Assembly: GCA_029862045.1 (NCBI GenBank)
Contig: JAOTYE010000002.1
Coordinates: 1-64,000, forward strand
Length of the DNA stretch: 64,000 bases
Direction of reading: 5' to 3'
From: Gammaproteobacteria bacterium
Lineage (GTDB): Bacteria > Pseudomonadota > Gammaproteobacteria > Steroidobacterales > Woeseiaceae
Shown: positions 43,637 to 51,853 of the stretch, piece after piece
Position numbering within the stretch: the stretch's first letter is position 1
Layout of the letters: each line of letters opens with the position of its first letter
Notes under the pieces: generated by a model
The model's input: only the letters and a program-made list of their open reading frames with translations
What the model was told of the DNA's origin: nothing
Databases searched by the model: none
Made by a program: the position numbers and the translations under genes

Positions 43637-44523
43637 TAGCGGCGGCCATAGGAGCCCGCCAACGAGCGGGCGACTGCGTGAATCCACCGATTCTCAGGAT
43701 TCTTCCAGCCCTCGGCGATGGCAATCGTTACGTCGCTTTTCTTCTCCGCCAGCACGCGTTCGTTCGCCGGCGGGTACAGATGCTGGTGACTCCAGTCAAT
43801 GAATGCGCGATCGGGCTGCACAAACATCTCCGCAGGAATCGCTAAATCGGCCCACTGCGCAATCTTCTCAATCGCTTCCTCCGGAGCAACGGCCAGATCT
43901 TCGTATCGCAGAGTGAGAAACTGCTTTTCGAGCGCCGGCTTCCAGTCCTCCAGCCGACGCTGGCGCACCAGCCAGTCGCGGGCGTTCTTGCACGTCTTGG
44001 CAAAGCTCTTTTTTCTTTTGTGCCAGCTGCAGGCAACCGCGCGCGGGTCGCGAACCAGGTTTAGAAGATACAGATCCACCTTTGGCAACAACCTGAAGGC
44101 CAATGACACTTCCGGCACCTTGGACGTGTCGACAAAGGTCGAGGCCCCAGTGACTTCGGCAATTCTACTCAGCACATTCTGCAGCGCATGCAAAAAGTCT
44201 TGATGACGTTGCCGCAAACCCTCTTGAACTCCGTCGTCGGCCCAGACCTGCTCGCTCACAGCATCCTTCAGGAAGGCCTTCGCGAGTTTCTGCATTTGAG
44301 CAATCTGGGGGCTTCGGGCAGTGGCGTGGCTGTCTGGGACAACGCGACCGTAAACAGCGCAGGCTTGAAGATTTTCGCCACAGCTGCAGGCGGCATTGTC
44401 TTCGTATGCCCGCCAAAGATGGCGTAGCTGCCCGAGATTGAACACCCTGGTGTCTTGCGACAACAATAACGACAGTAACGTGCTTCCTGAGCGACCGGAC
44501 CCACTGATTGCGACGACCTTCAT
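43627..44523 (-). CDS. PAPS-dependent sulfotransferase
   Basis: A 298-residue sulfotransferase. The 5'-phosphosulfate loop [19 protein letters not shown] starts at residue 3, and the 3'-phosphate region [22 protein letters not shown] lies near 152, with the typical RDPR. ATG 44523 is used; a TTG directly upstream is an alternative. There is no signal peptide, so it acts in the cytoplasm and would sulfate a lipid, glycan precursor or small molecule. Four clustered Cys near residue 47 ([10 protein letters not shown]) are unusual. It is divergent from a truncated sulfotransferase and the A-T-SGNH gene. Confidence 0.9.
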   Translation of the reverse strand: MKVVAISGSGRSGSTLLSLLLSQDTRVFNLGQLRHLWRAYEDNAACSCGENLQACAVYGRVVPDSHATARSPQIAQMQKLAKAFLKDAVSEQVWADDGVQEGLRQRHQDFLHALQNVLSRIAEVTGASTFVDTSKVPEVSLAFRLLPKVDLYLLNLVRDPRAVACSWHKRKKSFAKTCKNARDWLVRQRRLEDWKPALEKQFLTLRYEDLAVAPEEAIEKIAQWADLAIPAEMFVQPDRAFIDWSHQHLYPPANERVLAEKKSDVTIAIAEGWKNPENRWIHAVARSLAGSYGRRYYP

Positions 44524-44612
44524 CAACTCAGAATGCTCGTATTTACCACTAGTTTGGCGCTCAATTATCCATATACTGCATAGGGTCGCAAAATGAGCTG
44601 ATCAATTCCTTC

Positions 44613-44981
44613 ATGCAACCCGCCAATGACGTCAAGCCTCCTGCGCCGATCTTCCTGATCTGCTCTGAACGCTCGGGCTCGAACCTTATCAGCTCCATCG
44701 TGGGGGAGCACCCTGAGGATTATGCGCATCCGCCATACCACCTCGGCGGCGACCTGACGGACCGCTTTGGTTATCCGCGGGAATACACCGGCCTGGCCAG
44801 GCCGGGCTTCTTCAGCTCGCTGCGGCCGCAACTTACCGAGCCGCTGGAACGTTTCATCAACAGCGATATGCACCCGCAGTACAACTTTGGCAACCGTCGC
44901 TTGAAGAAACAGCTGGAGGCCCATGTGGCGCCGCTGTGTCCGCCGTTATGGGAAGGCATGGGCAAGAGCAGCTCTGACTAA
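44613..44981 (+). pseudogene. Truncated sulfotransferase N-terminus
   Basis: This 122-residue frame starts with a clear PAPS loop, FLICSERSGSNLISSIVGEHP near residue 15, followed by family-like sequence to about residue 110. It then stops, with no 3'-phosphate-binding (RDPR-type) region and less than half the usual length of about 300. Immediately downstream (4 bases) the A-T-SGNH gene begins. It may be a decayed gene whose rest was lost when the large gene was placed here, or a short domain protein. Alternative: a real short coupling protein, less likely. Confidence 0.65.
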
Positions 44982-44984
44982 GGT

Positions 44985-47762
44985 ATGACGGACTCTTCTT
45001 CATATCGGGCGGGCAGACGAATCCTGGAGATTGCGCAACGTAGCCCGGACAAGGTCGCGCTGATCATCGACGGTGAGTCGTGGACGTATGGCGAGCTGGT
45101 CGCCGCCGCACAACAGATCGCGAGTCACTTTCCGGAAACTACTCAGGGCGAACATCAGCCGATCACAGCCGTCATGGCGCAGCGGCATATTTCCGCCTAC
45201 GCGGGCATTCTGGCAGCGCGGTTTTCCGGTCATGCCTATGTGCCGCTGAACGTGAATCACCCGTGCAAACGCAATGCGACCATTCTGAGGAACTCCGGTG
45301 CGCAACGGGTTATCTGCGGCGACCTCGCCGTGACCAAATTACAGATGATTCTCAGCGCCGCAGACTTATCTGCGGAAACATTGCCCATCATCGAATGCGG
45401 TGACGACAAAGCCGACTATCAATTAGACGGCGCAGCCGATTTCACTTCAGGAGCGGCGGACAGAGAGCAGTCAGTTGCCGATCTCGCCTACATTCTCTTT
45501 ACCTCCGGCAGTACTGGCGATCCGAAGGGTGTACCGATCCGCAACAGCGAGCTCGAAAGCTATCTGAAAGCTGTCGGACCGCTGGTCAACGTGGAGCCTG
45601 ACGACCGGTTTTCGCAGACCTTTGATCTGACGTTCGACCTCTCGGTACACGATCTCTTTGTGTGTTGGGAAAACGGCGCCACGCTGGTTGTTGCGTCAGA
45701 AAAAGAATTGCGCATGCCGTCGGGTTACATTCGTGAACAGCGCATAACGTGCTGGTTTGCAGTGCCTTCGCTGGCCTATCAGATTCGGCTGCAGGAAGAC
45801 CTGACGCCCGGGGCGTTTCCGAGCTTGCGTCTAAGCCTGTTTTGCGGCGAGGCGCTGCCTACGCTTGTCGGCACAGAGTGGGCGCTGGCGGCACCGAATT
45901 CTCGGGTCGAAAACTGGTACGGGCCAACTGAAGCGACCATCGCCTGTTCGCGCTATGTGGTATCCGGCGCGACGATCGAAGACGACACCGTCCCGATCGG
46001 CACCGCTTTTTCTGGTATGGAAATCCTGGTTCTGGATCAGGATCTCTCGCCGTGCCCCGAAAACGTTGCGGGTGAGTTGTTTCTCTCGGGCGCTCAGTTG
46101 GCTTCAGGCTATTTGAACGACCCGGAAAAGACGCGGGCGAGTTTTCTCACCCTGCCGGGCGACGACAAGCAGGTGTATAGAACCGGCGATCGCGCGGTTC
46201 TTGGCGTCGATGGCAATGTACGATTTCTCGGCCGGGTCGACAATCAGGTCAAAGTTCGAGGCTACCGAATCGAGTTGGGCGAGATCGAAGCCGCGCTTCG
46301 GTCTGCCGCATCAGGAAAGAACTCGGTAGCGTTGGCATGGCCGGGCGGGTCGGAAATCGCGACCTCAATCGTCGCTGCACTCGAGACGGATACGGCCGAC
46401 ATCACGGCCATACAAAAAGAAGTCAGCGCCGTTCTTCCTGACTACATGGTTCCGTCAACGATCTTTTGCGTTGCCGAGTTTCCGAAAAATGCCAGCGGCA
46501 AAGTGGACCGCAAGGCATTGAGTGAAGAACTGATTCACCAAGCCAGGGACGACAGTGAGCTCGATGCGCCAGACATGTCCAAAGAGGCAAGATTCCTGCT
46601 AACGGCGATTCTGGCTCATGCGCCGCTGCTCAGCCGGCAGAATATTCTGACCGCCAAAAACCTGTTTGATGCCGGCATGGATTCTCTGGCATTCATCAGT
46701 GTCACGACGGAAATTGAACACCATTTCGGCATGTCGCTGGACCAGGACACGGTCATTCAGCTGTCTGAAATGTCGTTTGACGAAATCGTCAAGGAGGCGC
46801 GGGGAGAGACGCAGCGTCTCGTCGCAGCGCAGAGCGATGAGGGCAAGCTCTCCGCGTTCGATCGGCTACGCAAGCTCCTGGGCATACCACTCATCATCAA
46901 GAAACATCGCGCTAACCGGGCGCTGCAGTTCATCGAGCGCTTCCCCGGCTACCTGGCCGAACACGGCGCGCCCGATGTGTTGGCGGTCGGTTCATCCGGC
47001 ATGTTTCGTGCTTTCTGCCCCACGGAGTTTGAACCGGCTGCGGCAGAGTACGGTGCGGAGATCACGACACTCAACGCCGGGTTTCCGGCCGTGAACGCAT
47101 CCGGCATGCGCATGATGTGTGAGTTCATCAAGGATCAGTGCAACGCTGCCAACGCTCGCATCCCGTTGATTATTTACGAATTCGATCCGATGCACCTGAG
47201 CACGACGCCACCAAGTGGGGATATCAATCTCGGGCCGGATTATTTCTCAGGCAATGTGATATCGCTTCGTGGCAGCGGGACCAGTCCGGAGTTTCAGTGG
47301 CTTGTTGAGACTTCAGGTGCCTGGAATGCTCCTGACGAGGCGCGCCAAAAAGACCGCAAGCCGAATTGGGTGCGCGATCGCGACCGGGTGATCGCGGGCG
47401 TTTACCTGGGTGAGATTGAGTTTGATCAACAAGCCGTAGACAACTGGTTCGACGCCGCGAGCGCGCTGCAGGCAGTATCGGACCAAATGGTCTGCTTTAT
47501 TCATCCGGCTGACCGAACGATGACGGATGAGCTCAAAGGGACCTGCGGGAGCGACCGGCTCTCTTTGTTTTGCAACGACATCAGTAACAAACTCGGCATT
47601 CCGACGCTCGCGTGGGAGTCATTCGATCTGGAGCCTGCTGATTTCCTCGATATTAATCATATGAACGCGCGGGGTGGCCGGGAAAAACTCAGCCGTCAGC
47701 TTGCCGCGATGATTTTTTCTGATGATCCATCAACGTTGGCAAGACAAGAACGCGCTAGATGA
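44985..47762 (+). CDS. Adenylation-carrier-SGNH three-domain protein (DltA-DltC-DltD-like fusion)
   Basis: A 925-residue single-module protein. The adenylation domain (1-520) has LFTSGSTGDPKGVP, ENWYGPTEAT, YRTGDRA and NASGKVDRKAL. A carrier domain (545-620) has the phosphopantetheine Ser567 in FDAGMDSLAFIS. The last 300 residues look like a DltD-type SGNH domain, with VGSSGMFRAF (Ser670/671), LNAGFPAVNASG and a C-terminal Asp889-x-x-His892 in DINHMN. There is no condensation domain, thioesterase or signal peptide. An activated amino or hydroxy acid is probably loaded on the carrier and passed on by the SGNH domain, as in D-alanylation, but here in one cytoplasmic chain. It overlaps the next gene by ATGA. 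Confidence 0.9.
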   Translation: MTDSSSYRAGRRILEIAQRSPDKVALIIDGESWTYGELVAAAQQIASHFPETTQGEHQPITAVMAQRHISAYAGILAARFSGHAYVPLNVNHPCKRNATILRNSGAQRVICGDLAVTKLQMILSAADLSAETLPIIECGDDKADYQLDGAADFTSGAADREQSVADLAYILFTSGSTGDPKGVPIRNSELESYLKAVGPLVNVEPDDRFSQTFDLTFDLSVHDLFVCWENGATLVVASEKELRMPSGYIREQRITCWFAVPSLAYQIRLQEDLTPGAFPSLRLSLFCGEALPTLVGTEWALAAPNSRVENWYGPTEATIACSRYVVSGATIEDDTVPIGTAFSGMEILVLDQDLSPCPENVAGELFLSGAQLASGYLNDPEKTRASFLTLPGDDKQVYRTGDRAVLGVDGNVRFLGRVDNQVKVRGYRIELGEIEAALRSAASGKNSVALAWPGGSEIATSIVAALETDTADITAIQKEVSAVLPDYMVPSTIFCVAEFPKNASGKVDRKALSEELIHQARDDSELDAPDMSKEARFLLTAILAHAPLLSRQNILTAKNLFDAGMDSLAFISVTTEIEHHFGMSLDQDTVIQLSEMSFDEIVKEARGETQRLVAAQSDEGKLSAFDRLRKLLGIPLIIKKHRANRALQFIERFPGYLAEHGAPDVLAVGSSGMFRAFCPTEFEPAAAEYGAEITTLNAGFPAVNASGMRMMCEFIKDQCNAANARIPLIIYEFDPMHLSTTPPSGDINLGPDYFSGNVISLRGSGTSPEFQWLVETSGAWNAPDEARQKDRKPNWVRDRDRVIAGVYLGEIEFDQQAVDNWFDAASALQAVSDQMVCFIHPADRTMTDELKGTCGSDRLSLFCNDISNKLGIPTLAWESFDLEPADFLDINHMNARGGREKLSRQLAAMIFSDDPSTLARQERAR

Positions 47763-48148
47763 CTTCGTCAATTGGTTTCAAAATAATCAGCACACTTCTG
47801 GTCTTGGCTGCAAGCTACGAGATGCGTCTGCTGCAAGCAGGATTCGCGGTCGGTGACCAACCTGTTCCTGTTTTGCTCGAGGCCGTGTTGATCATCCACG
47901 CGATCCTGGGCGGAGTGACGGCATACGGCATGTGGCGGGCAAGTGCCTGGGGCCATGCGGCGCTGCGTACCTGGATGGCGGTTTGTCTTGGGAGCATCGC
48001 CGCCGTCGCCTTTGTCGCGCCGCGAGACGACGGGGCAGGCGGAATGCCGTACTACGCATACTTATTCGCGCTACTGTTGACGCTGTTTGTATTTGTGGAT
48101 TACTTCGTGAGAAAGCGGTACTTCAAGTCCGAACCGGATGGTGACTAA
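47759..48148 (+). CDS. Small membrane protein coupled to the A-T-SGNH gene
   Basis: A 129-residue protein with about four membrane helices (FKIISTLLVLAASYEMRLL, VLLEAVLIIHAILGGVTAYG, WMAVCLGSIAAVAFV, YLFALLLTLFVFVDYFV) and a basic end (VRKRYFKSE). No family is recognised. It overlaps the large upstream gene by ATGA, so it may anchor that enzyme to the membrane or handle its product. Confidence 0.82.
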   Translation: MTSSIGFKIISTLLVLAASYEMRLLQAGFAVGDQPVPVLLEAVLIIHAILGGVTAYGMWRASAWGHAALRTWMAVCLGSIAAVAFVAPRDDGAGGMPYYAYLFALLLTLFVFVDYFVRKRYFKSEPDGD

Positions 48149-48165
48149 CGGTCGTAGCGGTCGAT

Positions 48166-48777
48166 CTAGCATTCTTCACACCATTCAGTGTCGTCGAAGT
48201 TGCCGTCCTCATCCGGATCTTCAATCCACGTGCTGCCCTCATAGTCGTCGAATTCAAGGTCATCCCAGTCGTACTCGTCGGAACCGTCGAAATCGTCATA
48301 TTCATCGTCCTCACCGTCGTCGCCATCACTACCTTCGCTACTACCATCCGAGGAGTTGTCGCCGGCGCCGCTTTGCGCACCGTCATCCGAGGGCCCTACT
48401 GGAAGCGATGTCCGAAAGACGCTGCGAAACGCCGTGTACAAGTCTCCATTTGGCAACGCCAGAATGATCTGCACCATGTTTGTCGGCCAGAACGGCACTC
48501 GGAATCCCTCAAAGCCAAACCCCAGGAGCACGAAATCGGCGTCGACATAGACCGTTTGGTTGTTCAGGTTGGTGATAAAGAAGTCATCAGCCTGCTCGAA
48601 GCTCATCCATGCGTCAGGCCCATAGAACTGATTGAAAGCGAAGTTCGCGAAGTCAATGGGATACTCATGAGGATCGCGGCACGCCTCACAGACAACATTG
48701 ATGGCATTCGCCTGTGCGAGGACAACTTCTGCGGCCAGTGGTGAAAACAGCAGTACAAATAGCAGCAATTTATGCAT
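48166..48777 (-). CDS. Exported protein with Asp/Glu-rich C-terminal tail
   Basis: This is a 203-residue protein with a signal peptide ending VVLAQA. The N-terminal 130 residues are aromatic and neutral (FANFAFNQFYGPDAWMSFEQADDFFITN). The C-terminal 70 residues are very acidic, with many Asp, Glu, Ser and Gly, and include DPDEDGNFDDTEW, which resembles a calcium-binding EF-hand/thrombospondin-type loop. It ends in CEEC. I recognise no family; a calcium-dependent secreted role is a guess. It overlaps the end of the upstream gene by 8 bases, so both are in one operon. Confidence 0.8.
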   Translation of the reverse strand: MHKLLLFVLLFSPLAAEVVLAQANAINVVCEACRDPHEYPIDFANFAFNQFYGPDAWMSFEQADDFFITNLNNQTVYVDADFVLLGFGFEGFRVPFWPTNMVQIILALPNGDLYTAFRSVFRTSLPVGPSDDGAQSGAGDNSSDGSSEGSDGDDGEDDEYDDFDGSDEYDWDDLEFDDYEGSTWIEDPDEDGNFDDTEWCEEC

Positions 48778-49531
48778 CGTTCAGTTCTCCGATAGTGACC
48801 TCGCCATAGACGGTCCGTTGTATGTCGCGCATGGACTGAAATAACTCTTCAACACGCGCGTCTAACGAGTCCAACTGGCGGGCATCGACCCCGACCTTCA
48901 TCAGCTCGTTTCGCAGATAAGTAGATTTGTGAGATGGCTCGCCCAAACGTGTTACGAGTGCCGCCAATTCATACTGGCGTTTCATGTTTGCAACTTGTGG
49001 CGCACCGTTAATTGCAGTCACGCCAAATGCCTGGTCGGATAGCCACGCGATGTGCTCGAGGTCGCCACCGTCAAGCGCGGACGCGCGTATGAGCAATTGG
49101 TATGACATTCTCGTATCCGTGCGGACCAGCCTTTGACCGAGCAATGCGGCGGCTGTCGCGTCTGCGTACGCCATGGCGGCGAGCGTGTCGTCGTCATAAT
49201 GGGCATACGGGTGTGGCGGACCGGGGTTGTGGGGCGTGCAGGAGTGCGCGGAGAACATTTCGCCGTCCGGCGTCACATAGTCCTTGAGTTCGACAGTGCA
49301 GTTCCTGTCCTTACGCACCCGAATGCCGAACACGATCTCAGTGTCGTCGTCGGCAACAACATCTTGCCGCGGCTCGTACCACCTTGCCGCTGTTGGCGAC
49401 TCGAGATCCGGGGCATGGCCCGCCTGGATGCGGCCGTCGGATAAGTCGCTGGGCGCGTCGGCGAACTGGGGGTAGATCAAATACGCGGCCAGCACGCTAA
49501 GCAGGGTTGCTATGGTAATTATCTTGGTCAA
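48770..49531 (-). CDS. Exported or membrane-anchored protein of unknown function
   Basis: This is a 253-residue protein with a TTG start at 49531, preceded by GGAAGGGACG, and a hydrophobic N-terminus (IITIATLLSVLAAYLIYP) that could be a signal anchor. The longer frame to 49609 gives an odd Cys-rich start. The mature part has FGIRVRKDRNCTVELKDYVTPDGEMFSAHSC, a pair of Cys that could form a disulfide, and a helical TPR-like region (AYADATAAALLGQRLVRTD). No family is recognised. First gene of a two-gene leftward operon. Confidence 0.8.
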   Translation of the reverse strand: MTKIITIATLLSVLAAYLIYPQFADAPSDLSDGRIQAGHAPDLESPTAARWYEPRQDVVADDDTEIVFGIRVRKDRNCTVELKDYVTPDGEMFSAHSCTPHNPGPPHPYAHYDDDTLAAMAYADATAAALLGQRLVRTDTRMSYQLLIRASALDGGDLEHIAWLSDQAFGVTAINGAPQVANMKRQYELAALVTRLGEPSHKSTYLRNELMKVGVDARQLDSLDARVEELFQSMRDIQRTVYGEVTIGELNDA

Positions 49532-49726
49532 CGTCCCTTCCCTGGTAGTTGAGTAGAGGCAACAATGTAGCTGCACAACGTTGATACTGCGCGCTGCAAA
49601 AATCCGCAAAACAGGTAATTAGGAATCGCTGTAATCCGCGAGACTCGACAACTCGGGCGCCAGACGGAGGGCCAGGCCCGGCGCAGCACTACGCCGGGCG
49701 GATATTCGACAAAAGCAAAGCCGGAC

Positions 49727-49756
49727 AGGAAAAAGCCCCGGTCCGGCCGGGGCTTT
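49727..49756 (-). terminator. Rho-independent terminator for the leftward gene at 49825
   Basis: AAAGCCCCGG (49732-49741) pairs with CCGGGGCTTT (49747-49756). Read leftward, the stem is followed by TTTTT, and it lies about 70 bases after the stop of the gene ending at 49825. The surrounding 290 bases hold no other recognisable feature. Confidence 0.8.
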
Positions 49757-49824
49757 CCATGCTCAGACTTGCAGCGGGGAAGCCCGGTTATTGCACACCA
49801 GGCTCGCGCGCAAGAAGGTTGAAC

Positions 49825-50301
49825 TTAATCGTCTACCGAGGTTTGGCTTGTGCCCGCTCCACCGGCGATTGGCGAGTAGTGCGCGGCCCGCGTCTTCCAT
49901 TTTCCGCCTTCCTTGACGTATACCTCCGTAACGCGTGTGAGATAGTTGCTCACGGCGGCAATGTTTTTGGGGCTCATCGAACCTTCTGAATAGTACTGTG
50001 CGACGGCGATCTGCCCCGGAACCAGCGTGATGACGGTGATGTGCTTCGCATTAAGACTGATTGCGTCGAATTCCTGTGGTGCAGCATCCGCATCGACTTC
50101 CTGGAGCAACCCGCCGCTCGACCAGAACTCAAGCGATCCCTCTTTCGCGATCGTGTCATCCATACCCCTGAGGTTCTTTTTGACGTAAGCATTGCCGTCC
50201 ATGAGCGTCTTGATCACTTCCTGCTCAGTCGCCTCATCGGCGTGGGCAAACGTAACGCCAAACGCCAATATTGCGGTTAAAACCAGTGCTACTTTTTTCA
50301 T
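49825..50301 (-). CDS. Exported SnoaL/DUF4440-like protein
   Basis: A 158-residue protein starting at ATG 50301 (GGAGAAC upstream), with a signal peptide ending TFAHA. The mature part has the helix-then-sheet pattern of NTF2-like/SnoaL domains: EQEVIKTLMDGNAYVKKN, ISLNAKHITVITLVPGQIAVAQYYSEGS and YVKEGGKWKTRAAHYSP. No catalytic residues are evident. The family function is diverse; here it is unassigned. Single gene with its own terminator, divergent from the diguanylate cyclase. Confidence 0.82.
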   Translation of the reverse strand: MKKVALVLTAILAFGVTFAHADEATEQEVIKTLMDGNAYVKKNLRGMDDTIAKEGSLEFWSSGGLLQEVDADAAPQEFDAISLNAKHITVITLVPGQIAVAQYYSEGSMSPKNIAAVSNYLTRVTEVYVKEGGKWKTRAAHYSPIAGGAGTSQTSVDD

Positions 50302-50541
50302 TTTTGTTCTCCAGTGAGTTTGTCGAGCCCGTTCAAGATGGTTTTCTGATGGCATCGCGCCACCATGTCGTTTGAAAAACGGCCGTCCAGTATAGCCAGA
50401 TTCCCGAACCTGCGCTGCTGGCAGAAAGCAGACGATGAAATCGGTGATCTGCGCTGTAGCAAGGAGAAAAATGCCCAAATTTTCAATGAGATAGGTATAA
50501 GTCCGAATTGATTAAACTGCACCGGTACCGCATAAGCACCA

Positions 50542-51642
50542 ATGGCCCTGATGCTGGGCTGGCAATTAAAGGATGGCTTGGGTATGGCTTTCGAATTATG
50601 CGAAAGTCGTGGTTTTGACAGGGAAGCTATTGCGCAGCGCCTCAGCTTGGTTGGCCTTGCCCGGCCAGAATTACGCGCACAGGGCGAAGCGTTACAGGAC
50701 CGGGTAATCAGACCCAACTGCGACGCGATCCTGGACAGCTTTTATAGTTCGCTGGTTGGGATTGAAGGCTTCAGCAAGATCGTCGGCGAGTTCTCTGACG
50801 CCGATCGGCTCAGAAAGACGCAATCACGATACCTGCAAAGTCTGGGCGTTGGTTTTGACCAGCGCCAGTACTTCGAGGAGCGGCTTCGGATCGGCTCTGT
50901 GCACAACCGTATTGGTGTGCCGCAGAGTCTTTACCAGTGTTCTTTTCAAACGCTTCAATTCCTTCTGATCCGGCATATCCCGCGACACCTGCAGTGTGAT
51001 CGATCCGCATTCGAAAACATGATTGAGTTCATACTAAAAATTACGGCGCTCGACATGTCACTGGCCGTTGAAAGCTACTGCGCGGCCAAAATGTTCGGCC
51101 TCGAAGAATCGCTTAAGATCGTGCGTGGGGAAAGAGAACGGCTGCATCATCTCTCTGTCACGGATTGGTTGACGGATCTGCACAACCACTCATTTTCCAG
51201 GCAATATTTGACCGAATCCTTGGATCGCGCAAGGCGTGAGGAGTCGCCTCTTTGCGTGATCATGGCGGACCTGGATCACTTCAAGAAGATTAACGACGTG
51301 CATGGTCACCTGGTCGGTGACCAGGTATTGCGAATCGCCGCGGCGCGCATGATTTCCGGCGCACGCACGGGTGATGAAATCGGCCGATACGGTGGCGAAG
51401 AGTTCTTGTTTATCCTGCGAAACACCGATATCGCAGAAGGACAAAATGTAGCCGAGCGGGTGCGCTTGCGTGTCAACAGCGATTCGGTGCGCAGCAAAAA
51501 TACGGAAATCAACGTGAGTTTGAGTCTTGGCGTTGCCCAGGCGCGGGCAGCCGACAACGTAGATACATTGATTGACCGCGCCGACGCGGCACTTTATGCG
51601 GCCAAGCTGGCTGGACGCGATTGCGTTCGGCTCGAGGGGTAA
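50542..51642 (+). CDS. Globin-coupled diguanylate cyclase (haem oxygen sensor, GGDEF)
   Basis: This is a 366-residue signalling protein. Residues about 35-185 form a globin-coupled sensor, with the proximal haem His121 in RIGSVHNRIGVP, as in HemAT and DosC-type sensors. A short middle region leads to a GGDEF domain from about 215, with LHNHSFSRQYL, DLDHFKKINDVHGH and the active site RYGGEEF (residues 282-288). The inhibitory site RTGD lies five residues before GGEEF. It should make cyclic di-GMP in response to oxygen. ATG 50542 is used; ATG 50584 is an alternative. A monocistronic gene, with the ATPase-FHA gene 211 bases downstream. Confidence 0.92.
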   Translation: MALMLGWQLKDGLGMAFELCESRGFDREAIAQRLSLVGLARPELRAQGEALQDRVIRPNCDAILDSFYSSLVGIEGFSKIVGEFSDADRLRKTQSRYLQSLGVGFDQRQYFEERLRIGSVHNRIGVPQSLYQCSFQTLQFLLIRHIPRHLQCDRSAFENMIEFILKITALDMSLAVESYCAAKMFGLEESLKIVRGERERLHHLSVTDWLTDLHNHSFSRQYLTESLDRARREESPLCVIMADLDHFKKINDVHGHLVGDQVLRIAAARMISGARTGDEIGRYGGEEFLFILRNTDIAEGQNVAERVRLRVNSDSVRSKNTEINVSLSLGVAQARAADNVDTLIDRADAALYAAKLAGRDCVRLEG

Positions 51643-51853
51643 GGGTAATAGGGGGTCGCGAGTCCTGAGCTGCGCAATTCGCCAGCAAAATGTCAGCCCA
51701 GGCTCAAAAAGTACATTCGCTATCCAATGTAAATGCTTGAAATTTCAGGGTATCTTAAAATCAGACTCATTTATTGTCGAATGGAACTTTTTTTTCTCCT
51801 GCAACGTTAAATAATAAGGAGTCGTCTAAATCACTACCCCAGAGCGTTTTCCA

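Noticed and set aside
49561-49609. Upstream ATG 49609 for the unknown exported protein
   Set aside because: TTG 49531 has a strong ribosome site and opens with a normal hydrophobic anchor.
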